Positions 35,931-47,300 of a stretch of DNA of 64,000 bases are shown here, piece after piece. This DNA comes from Zoroaster sp. YZ-2022. Taxonomy: Eukaryota > Echinodermata > Asteroidea > Forcipulatida > Zoroasteridae. The translations under genes were made by a program, and so were the position numbers. The notes under the pieces are model-generated. The model was not told where the DNA came from and did no database searches. It saw only the letters and a list, made by a program, of their open reading frames with translations. Location of the stretch: the NCBI GenBank assembly GCA_029582265.1, contig CM055819.1, positions 11,023,087 to 11,087,086 on the forward strand, read 5' to 3'. The first letter of the stretch is position 1, and every line of letters begins with the position of its first letter.

Positions 35931-37988
35931 ATACTCCGGTGTTGTCTCCACAATATCTTTTCCACAATATGTAATTAAAATGATAAAGACAGCATATTCT
36001 GGTAATTCATGTTTATTTAAAAACCAATATTTTATATCCAACTATACATGTGTAATGCAAACAAAAACAACGGTCATTAAAATATACATTTAAGCTTAAA
36101 CCACCCTTCAGTGGTAAAAACAAAACAAGCCTGACAGCCAAGGATTATGAAAAGATCTTTTTTCTCTATATTAAGATTTTTCGATGAACAATCCTTGCCA
36201 ATGATTCCAAAATTAAACACGGCCGCAAAATTTGTATAATGCCTGCAGTCCAAGGTGATTAAGTATAGCTGCCAATAGAATTTCCCAACTAGTAATTAAT
36301 ATAGTAATTAGTATATGTTACTAAAACAATGAATAAAAAGAGCACTAGGAGGGCCTATATAGGCATAACCCAGCATCAGATAGGCCTCCGGTCTGTTGTT
36401 TATATTGGCAATAATGAGATGAATAGGAAATGGATTTCAAAAAGGATTAGTTCGATATAGGCTATGCACACATTCCTAAGGTTGATATCTGTTTCAATAA
36501 AAGGTCAAACTAATGAGAACATTCCATGCCTTTTTGCATTTGAAAATCCAAAACATACCACGTATGCTGGTCGTGAACAAAATGGCTGACAGCGGTAAGC
36601 AATCTATCTCGTCCCCTCCCCCCCCCCCACCCGGAGACGTGGATCTTAGCGCAACAAAGATCTTCCACTATGAATGCCTGGTAACGTTAGCTGGTTGTCA
36701 CGCCCCACAGATGTTATAGGTCTAACTGCAGCACTATAGTTGGGACGTATCACTGGTGTTTGCGAATCGGCAGGTATTAAGTGAAAGTGAGACATATCTA
36801 TGTGTGATTTCATAGTGACGTACCCTTTATAAAAAAGAAGTACAAGCGATGCATGCATTTGTATTACATAGCGCTCTAATAATTGAATATAATGGGTTAA
36901 GACCATTCACTGTACACTTGCCTGAGTAAAATATACAACTAATTCCTTGCCCGTTAAGGCAGAGTATAACATTGGTTATTAAGGCAAACTATCACTACGA
37001 TTACTTTTGTGAATCAAGATGAAAATTCGACAACCGACGTATGAATATTTCGGTTCAATGTGTCATCTTTAACTTGTGAAAAAATCCGTAAAAAAATTCT
37101 GAAAGGATAATTTAAATGTCGTAGATTGATTCAAAAATGAGTATTGTCATTACAGAAAACGAGAACCACTATCAAATAGGCCTAGCTAGCCGTTCTCTAA
37201 ATGCTTGTAAAAAAGAACTTCAATAAAACATTTAAAGAATCCTGTTAAGGTACACCATTGGTAACGTTGGCAAAATCACTTCTTTGACTTTCTTTGAACA
37301 TTGTGGAGGCTAATTTAGTCATCAGCAAAGTGTGAACAAGCATTCGCTATTTTAAACAAAAAACACTTGCAGCGAAAAGTTGCCGTTTATGATGTTTGGG
37401 ATGATTGGTATCTCTACCAACTTCACATCAATAATAGCGGTAGTAAGTCGGTAGTTTTTTAGCCAGTTATAATTAGCCAATGTTGTATCTTCTTTTTTAC
37501 AAACTGCTAAACAACGCAAAAGTGTTACTCTTCTATGCTGAATTTCCATACCCCAGTTTCTACTTTTCGCTTAAACATTTAAATTTATCTTTCTTGGAAA
37601 TTGTATAAAAACAAAAAGAAACGTTTGTTTTATCAACACTATTGTTCTCAATCAGTCAATTTACATAATTATGCAAAATCGTTAAAACAAAATTAAGTCT
37701 AGGGCCTATATAATTAATTTTAGCAATGAATTAATTGCGTATTTTAAACTTTTACGAAATGTTCAAACATTATTCTATGGATGTGCCATTTTGTGCACTT
37801 CTCTACCCGCTAATAATCCTCTAAATATTCAACTATGACAAGAAAAAACTATGACAAGAAAAAATACTTCTATTGCATGTTTTCATAAGTTGCCACTCTT
37901 GAAAACATACACTTGCCTCAACTTAACCATATTGGTTTCAAATGATAAATTTTGTTTAAATCATTGCTTGTCATTGCGTTATCTGGTT
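35931..37988. other. No gene up to lectin gene 1; right part duplicated
   Basis: 35931-37230 shows no supported gene; a C-run at 36618-36631 creates a spurious poly-Pro frame. 37240-37988 is the lectin unit's 3' flank, matching 29370-29640, 30735-31194 and 53940-54320. Confidence 0.5.
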
Positions 37989-40900
37989 TTACTTGCATCC
38001 TAACACCTCAAAACGCATACAGCAATTTTGTTCATTCCACGAAGTCGGTAGAATGCGCACAAATCTTGCGTACAAAGCCTCCTCGAATATGGTGGTGACG
38101 TCATCTCCACCAGAATTGCCGATGAACTGTGAACAAGAGCAAACCAATTAGAAAGTAAATTCTTACATTTCCTGTATTTCAATTATAGTAAGTTGTGGAA
38201 TTTGTGCTGGAGGATGTTGAACGATTTCGACATTATTAAGAAATGACATCTGAGAATGATGCTACTGACCAGATCATCAATCACATAACTATTGAAGGAA
38301 GAATGAACCAATATTGAATGTATGGACTGTAAATATTGCAGTGATTGTAAACATTGTAAGCTGGATTTAGTCTGGGGAAATAAATAAATCGATAAATAAG
38401 AAACGCTGCGTAGAATGCTGTATGGCTGTTAGACTATATTCTGCATGCATCAGCTGCTAAAGGCGTTCCATACTCATTCATAACTTACCTGTTTAGGTAT
38501 CTCATCTGCATCAGTCATTTGATTCCAGGACTCACCATCATCACTGTACTCAACGGTGTAATTCTTTACGAAATATTTTGAATTATAGCGTTGTGTGATC
38601 AGACCAGTGATGTACACCTTAGCACTGAGGTCAACTTGAATCCATGGATTGGAGTCATCACTGCCAGCACACCAGCCAGGAGGGTTACCTGAAGTTAACC
38701 AAAATAAGATTTGATATAATGGGCGGTGATCCAGGGCGGTGGGGGCACCCTTCCATATTTATGAAACAGATGGCAATGACAATATCCCCCAATAGTTATT
38801 TTCTCCCACACTACATGACTCGATTTTATCCTGATAATATTTTGAATTTATTTATATTTTATTTGAGGAGAGCTCTTGCTCCCTGCCACCTCCAAGCAAT
38901 GGCGATAGCTGCTTTATTTCCTCAAAAACGAATAATCCAATATTTTGTTGATAAACAGCGATTTTTCTCCATTCTTTCAGCTTCTGGCATTGTCGCTCTT
39001 ACTTTATACAAATTTCTTAATTTCTTAATTCCATAAATCGTTGATTCATTATATTAAGACAATGTCTGTTTGTTTTGATGCATCTACTTCCCTATGGGTC
39101 AACAGATACATTGAATACTTATAACAACTGCTGCCAATGTTGAATGTCGAATTATTTACCATGATTAAGCCTAGCCTTTTTAGCTGAATATGAAGATAAG
39201 ACGGAAGTATGCTTAGATGAAGCTGTGATGCTGTCATCAGGGATGTCTCCATTCTCCATACCAAGTGGCTCATCCGAGTCTATGGAGCAACCTACATCAA
39301 AGGAGGAATATTTCTCATAAAGGCCCAGAAGCTTTAGTTTTTAGGAGAAATATGAGCGTCGACCGACCCATGATTTAGGAATATTTTATTCCACAAATAT
39401 TAATTTTTTATTAAGTTGTATTTAATTACTTTATTTTATAAATTTGTATTTAGTACGACTTTTCCTTCAAAGTCCGAAGCTATTACGGCATGCAATAGGG
39501 GCCCACCCAGAGGCAATTACCTGAGTGTCGAGAAATCGTCATAAAACGAGAAATCGTCATAACGCACGCACTAGAACGGACTACTGAGCATTTGTAGAAT
39601 ACAACATTTCCCTGGGTCCATAATGCGGGCTCTTACGCCACGACTAACACATGCCAATTTCGTTGGTTGGGTTGGGAGCTAAATACACAAACTTGGTCGT
39701 GAATACATTTTGTAGAGAGCACCTGGAATCAAACAATTCCGGGGCGATTTAGCAAGCCCCGGACGCCCCTCCCCTCCACATTGGTTAGTTTCGTTCCTCC
39801 AGCATTATGCCCCAAATAATGTCTAAAAGGGAGACCTGGGGTGCGCCGCCATCTTGGCCAATCCTGGATCAACCTTTTCCAATTTTAGAGAGGTTATGTC
39901 ATAACGAAACTAAACAACATAAGTTTTATTATCGGGTATTTCCAAGCTTGTTCCGCCTTTTAAGATCTCAATGCGTGAAACACGTCAATCGGCATCAGCC
40001 CATCGCTACACCTTTATACAAAGTACACTCTGACGTACTACCTCCCACGAGAGCAGCTTTTTCCCACGAGCAACATCAGTGTGGAACTCTCTCCAAGATA
40101 CATGCTTTCCTCCAGTGTATAGCCTCCAGACATTCAAGAGCAATGTGAATGCACATCTTAGAGTGGAGTACCGGGGAGTAATCTTTCAGTGAGGTGCGAA
40201 GGCTCCAAGTATTGACGGAAAAGCGTCAAAAAGGTGACAGCAAATATCAACTTTTGAGAGAATTTTCTATTTTTATTTACTTATTTATTTTATATATTTT
40301 TTATTCTCCACCCCCTCCTCGATTTCTAGCCTGCACTTTGGGTGGCATTTTAAGAGCCTTGTGTTATGGCAACCTTTCATAAAAAGGTAAAAATAGTCTA
40401 TCCTGGGGAAAAACAGACGGCAGATAATTGCCGTGAGGCCGTACGGTAACCAGGATCCGGCTCCAGTATGGGACCAAAGTAAACTTGCTCTCTACAAGAA
40501 ACAAATCTATTTGAAATGTAATCAGGATGTCCTAATAACCCCTCCGTTGTATTATGTTCCTTATACCTGTTGGGTTATTGTTACCTGCCACCTGGGTACC
40601 TGCCATCTGGGTACCTGCCACCTGGGTACCTGCCATCTGAGTACCCGCCTTCTGGGTACCTGTCCTCGGACATTCATTGCGAATCTTTTGCATGGCTGAT
40701 GCCACCCAGTGGTATTTGTTGTAAGATTGACCAGGATCCGGCTCCAGTACGGGTCCATAGTAAGCCGCCATCTTGCTCTCCACAACTCCAAGGTTTACTT
40801 CCAATTAAAACATAATAGAAATACATTGTGTGATCATCAGTGGCGTAGACAAAGGTGAGGGGGAAGGGGGTAAATAGTGTCTGTCAGTAAATTCACAAAC

Positions 40901-43900
40901 TTCTGAACGTCGGGAATTAAATCTGTATTTTGTTATAATTTATCGGTTCATTTGAGTTTTGTGTCGGTAATTTTACCCCCAAAAGTCAGTCAGTCAGTCA
41001 GTCAGTCAGTCAGTCAGTATAAAAAAATTAAAAAATAAAAAATCCTAGCTATGCCAATGGTGGTCGTTATAAATCACAATTAATTTGAACTGAAATCAAC
41101 AGACATATGCGGTCGGGGCAGGATAGGGGGTGATGAATCCTGCTGAATAATTATGTATTCCACTTCTTTCCATTTCCTGTAAAAGCATCAGCTATCGAGA
41201 AAATAATGAACATGCAATCAGCTTATTCATAATCATTCCAACGCTTATTGTTTTTCTCCAGAAGACCATTAATATTCAGTTGATAAATCGATTGACTATT
41301 TTTAATAAAATGATAGCACCTCAGATAATTATTTCATGGGATGTTTGATACCATCATCAACTTTACACCAAGTATATTTTGTGATCATATATGTTTTTCT
41401 AGATTTCCAAAATAATAATACTGAACAGATACAGCATATGATAGTTTTTACTTTTACTTATAAATCTCGGGGTATACTATGGGGGACTAAAAGTGGACAA
41501 CTCAATTTCTGTAATTTTGACAGTAGAAAAGCAGAACGAACGTTTTCGTAAAATGCATTTTTCTAGTTTTCTACTTTTCTGGTAGCTGAAAAATGAGATT
41601 TAACGTTTTGGTAAAACCCTTTTTTCCACATTCCCATTTTTCAGCTATTTTGATTTTACATTTACATTAGCGGTCCAAAAGTGGACATGTGTTATTCTGA
41701 TTTTCTACTAGCTGAAAAGCAGTTTGAACGTTTTGGACATAAATTTACATAAATTAACATAATTAACAAAATAACATTTTGGTTAAATTTTCCACCCCAT
41801 TCCATTCACCCGTCATAAATGGACGCTTCCAGGATTCGTGGTTCTTCAAAACAAAACCTCACTGAGTAACGCCTGCATGTCCACAACTTCTTAGTAGCGA
41901 TCGACGTCCATGGGAAGTCAGGACAATTGTCCGCCCATTAAAATAGCAAATCAATTGTTTTATTTCACAATGAGTTATTAGACCAGAGGTTCAGCGGCCA
42001 GAATAATATGACCCCAAAGGATTGGGACAGGCATTAATAACTGTCAATTAATATGATCTCATTATTAATTCACGATATTGCATTGCCAACTCGCAAAAAT
42101 ATTACAATTGAGGTTGAGTGCGTCCTATGTCGACTGAATCAAGCATGATATTCGAAAGTAACGTCTCCAGTGAACCAAGACTGTCGAGATGTAGGTTACT
42201 CCTATTTGCAATGTGAAATAATACACCAATAGTTTGAACGAATTATACTGCATCAGCAATGTCTGCATTATTATATGTTCTACGCCCACCGCGCCAACTA
42301 TTGTAGTAGCTGCCTACTTACGCGCGTGGCAACTCCAGACAGGTAATGTGACAAAAGTAATAGTGTGTTATTAATAACATACATGCCAAACACTGTCAAT
42401 AATGTCCTTGATCAAAAAGAAGCCCGGTTGGATGGAAGCGTCCATTTATGGCAGGTGAATGGAATGGGGTAGAAAATTTCACCAAAATGTTCAATCTGCT
42501 TTTCTACTAGTAGAAAATGAGAAAATGGGTTTGGTCCAAAACCTTCAATCTGCTTTTCTGCTAGTAGAAAATAAGTAAATGCGTTTGGTCCAAAACGTTC
42601 CATCTGCTTTTCGGCGAGTAGAAAATCAGAATAACACATGTTTACTTTTGGACCGCCAATGTATGAGAAAATGTAAAATCTAAATTTTGGATAGATGAAA
42701 AATGGGAATTTGGAAAAACGGGTTTTACCAAAATGTTAAATCTGATTTTCTGCTACCAGAAAAGTAGAAAACTAGAAAAATGCATTTTACGAAAACGTTC
42801 ATTCTGCTTTTCTGCTGTCAAAATGACAGAAAATTTAGTCCACTTTTGGTCTCCCATAGTGTACCTTATACACTTACATCAAGACTCAATAGAAAATACT
42901 ATATTTTCTATTAGTTATTGCATCAAGGTATCTGAAAATTCTTGGCTATAATTTGTTTGACATGATTAATATTTATTTATTTATTTAAACTTATTTATAC
43001 AAGGTAACCCATTCAACCAAGGTTGTTTTTCAAGGGGCCGTGTTGCATAAAAACTTCTGGTAACTTGAATTTGAACATTACATAAAGTAAAATAAAGTCC
43101 GTGCAAAACTGACATCAGGATTCCATCAGAGAAGAGAGGAGGCTGTCATTATACAAACAGTAAATTTACTGCATAGAAGCCTAGAAGCCTAGAAGCATAG
43201 AAGCATAGAAGTTTAACAACAACATCCTACACAATTCTGCGCTTCGCATTATACAATATTGAGTAAAAATAAATATTTTAGTTGGAAGCATTTGCTGGTG
43301 TGATATCGCAGCAAAATTCCATACGCTCAACATAGGACAAGGAGACAGAAGAGTTTCTCGGAGATTACTTAGTGAGATATTATGTGATTGTACGAAGGTT
43401 TTGACGAGGATTGTAGCTGTTTCGATTTATTCACCCCTCGATATTCGTCTCCCCGCCCCATTCTGAATATTATGACCTCGCTACTGATCCTTGCGATGCA
43501 GCTCAAACGATCGAATCTTAAAGGGAAGGCAAAACTGCTTCTATAATAGACCTTTCCCATGAAATATGGTAATTACATTTGCGCATGCGTACAGACAACA
43601 CTGGTTGGCAAACGCCATAGAGTTGTGCAGTATAAAAACGCACAAGCGCGTGTGCGTCAAGCCACCATCATCCCCATACAAAAAGGCGCAACGTTCCCTC
43701 GTTTTGCCCACCAATAGTGTCAATGCGCACGCGCGATGGTTAATTAGCATATTTCATGGGAAAGGTCTATTATGAGCTCTCTTTGAACCAAGGTATAAAT
43801 TACCAAAACTGTGAAAGGTTTTTGTATTTATTTTCAACGTGGAATTTAGGAAAGAGTAGCCTACACTTTCAAAAATTGGAAGTAGAATTTATTTAATTTT

Positions 43901-44335
43901 TCTTATTAAAAAGAGACTGCACATAACACCAAATTATTTCTAAGAAAGATTGATAACATTATCATCTTAATACACGGGGGAGATGTAAGTTTTTTTTATT
44001 GAAATTTAAATTTAACCAATTCTATACCTTAACATAAAACGAAATCAGTTAAGCCTATTTAGTTGTCAAGGTTCATGTTGATCGTTTCCCAGGCACGAGA
44101 CAATGATGAACAATACGTTTTCATCAAAAATAATCTAGTGACGGTTCACCTTAAGCAGACATTGTTATTGTTACTGCAATGGAGAGCGTAATTTGTGCGA
44201 CTGTTCATGAAGGCCTTTACAGGTCAGACCCGTACCCAAAGGTGGAGTGTGCGAAGGGTGCGTACATATACCCCCACCTCACCCACCTTAAATACCACTG
44301 AGGTCCACTTTTTCCGAATATAACATTTTATGAGA

Positions 44336-44371
<36 letters not shown>

Positions 44372-47300
44372 ACAGGAAATACTGTGTTCGAGCCTGACAT
44401 AGCTAATTTCCAAACTGGGTTAAATCCATTCTTAACCGAGTGAATGGATATAGTGGCCCTTCTGAAATATGTGTTTTATTAAAACATGCACAAAAAGATT
44501 AAGACCTAGGTATTTGAATTCAATTAAAAGCATAACAGTGGATGCCCCTTCCAAATCAGCTAATGATGCGACTTGGGTTTGTGACTCTTTGTATCATTAT
44601 TGGTTCTATCATATTGGTTTCTCGTTTATTTGTTCATATATATTAAACATTATATGATTCCTTGATACTGATTTTTTTAATTGGTGAATTAGGCTTAATC
44701 CTATAGAAATGCATGAGAGTGAGAAAAAGGGTTTTCATGTACAATACATCCTTTATAATTATTGACATTTTAAAGAGGTATTTCTTAAGTGTATGACTGT
44801 CACAGTTTGCTGTTAGCGTAAAGCCTACGTATATTAATTATCTGTTCAAATTGGATTCAATGAAAAAACAAGTTCCCAATGTCGGACCCTGTTATAATCT
44901 CAATTATAACCCATTTAAGGTGGTCCGACGAACGTTACTTTAAAGGTGATTTCTGCTTCTTGCCTTTGTGTGAATCACCCGAGTCTGTATTTTACCCCTC
45001 ACGTTTTTTGTTACAATGTTTCTAAACCAATTTGTGGAGGAAGGGTTCAACTGTTATTCCCACGATATTATCTGCTGACTACGACATTTTTTCGTGTCCG
45101 GAACTACCCCCAAGGACATTACGCAATTTTGCAAGCTCAGTAGTCCCTTTGTTTTAGTGATGGGATTTTTGACCACGCCGGCCAACCTGGCATAAACACC
45201 TCTCCAGATTGGTCAATCTCTAGTGTCCACGCTTTCTTCAAGAGTGCTGTTCACTAATCTTTTGCTGATTGGTCCCAACTCCTCTGAAGGCGAAATTTCG
45301 TCATTGTTTTAAAATTTAGACCAATCAAATTGTCAAATCCCGCCTGTCCGAGTGCGTGACCAGCATGGTTTTATCCCCTGTTCCGCTCCTGTCTCCTCAG
45401 AAGCGAACGAGACCTAGATGTGAGAAGAACCTATTCTCGAAAGTGCCCGATTTCGCACTTTGCGTAGTTTCCTTAGGAACGCGTTGACTTTTCCTAAAGC
45501 CCCAGTCACACATTCACGATTTTTGCCCCGAATTCCCACGAATAGCGCCGATCCTATACTGCCGCGGTTGCTCCCGATTATCAGCAAAAATCAGCATGAA
45601 TCGGCTTCACTTGCGATCCCCTCACGAGTACTCATGACTGTTGTAAGTCAATGCTAAGAATGCACTACGTTATCCAAGCCGATTTATCCCGAATGCCCAA
45701 CGAATTAACACGAGTGTCGTACGACTTCTCTCGACAGCGTAACGGTTTATCCCGAATGCGTCACGAATTACCACGACTACAGCACGACTTCTCACGACAG
45801 CGTTACGGTTTACCCCGACGTCCGAAAGACTGCAATAAGAAGGCCTACCGGTCAGCCAAGATTACATTTCAACAACTATACAGTATTGGCCGGTAATCGT
45901 AGTGGAAACGTGAGAGGTCGTAGTAGTTCTTACTGCAATCTAATGAAAGTCCTGATAATTCTTATGAATTCGTGAACATTCGGCAATATTATTGGTGTAC
46001 CCGTCTTAATTCTTGATTAGGCCGTGATGTGATCGTGATAAATCTTGCTACATCCTATTGGAATCTTGAGCAAACCGTGGGGGAGTCGTACGTAACTCGT
46101 AGTGCTGTCGAAGTACTTGGCGGTTCTTGAAACAACCGTACTTGCCAGGTGGCACGATTACCCCAAGAATATCCCCGAGTATCCCGACCTTGTCTACGGT
46201 GCCCGTACGGCTATTCATGATCCCCTCACGACTGGTGTAAGAATGCCTCAAGAATTCAAAAAATCGTGGGTGAATCACGATGGTTTTGATCATGTCCAAA
46301 ACTATCGAGAGGCTATCAAGATGTTCCAAGAACACTCAAGATTACTCAAAAATGACCACGTTTCCAGTAGGGTCTCACCACGGATATACCACGGATATCC
46401 CCGATTTTCCAACTCGTGGGAATTCGGGGCAAAAATCGTGAATGTGTGACTGGGGCTTAAAGTATGTTCCTAACATATTCTTCTTACGTCCTCTACCACG
46501 TGCTCTGTTGATACAGACGCTAGTCCATCAGGTCTCGCTTGGTGGAGTTGATCCGGTTCATCTCCCCACACTGTCCCGCTTCTCAACCCTTTTTCGTCGC
46601 CTCTTCTGGAGACCGACAGGACGTCGCACTCGGAGCCCACCTGAGTCGTCTTTCAAGATTGCGTTCTTCCAAGACCCAGTTGAAGCACGAAAACCAGCTA
46701 AGATCAATTGTTATATCCACATTTTGATTATTGTATTCATTGTTGATTATTTTCTCCAGTGGTTCACTCTTGTTATTTCCTCCGATCCTTGATGTTGATT
46801 ATTTTTCACGGATGGTGAAGTAAATTCTATATTCAACTTAATTCTACAGATCCATTGTCGCTTGACACTGTAGAGAGACCACTGTAGGATTTAATAAGCT
46901 TTCGTATATTTGCCAATTGTTCATTGAATTTTCCAAATTGTTGACAACTCAGTGGTTTAATTGCATCTTTTCTCTCATATTTCCTATTTGATCTTACTCC
47001 CAACTGAAGTTACCCAGACTCGACTTGTGAGTTATCATTTTTTTTAATTTTATGATCAAAGTCATTGGTAGATTGCCAAACTTGAGTTGATATAATTACA
47101 CCACTGAAGTGTTGAAATTGCCTATGCTTTCATCCATTTATACTTAAATTTTAATGATTCATTACTGATCCTGTTTTGTTGATTTTCATACGACAATATA
47201 ATAACAATAAATATTTTGATAGCCGGTAAAGAGGATCAAACTAATTTCGCTGTCCGCTGTGTTTCTTTAAGGAGCAAAGTTCCGTTTTTCAACAATCGAA

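Noticed and set aside
36513..36719. Proline-rich small protein
   Set aside because: Depends on a C homopolymer; no splice context and no relatives recognised.
46102..46449. 116-codon plus-strand frame
   Set aside because: Made of CACGA-type MITE repeats and crosses the element's terminal inverted repeat.
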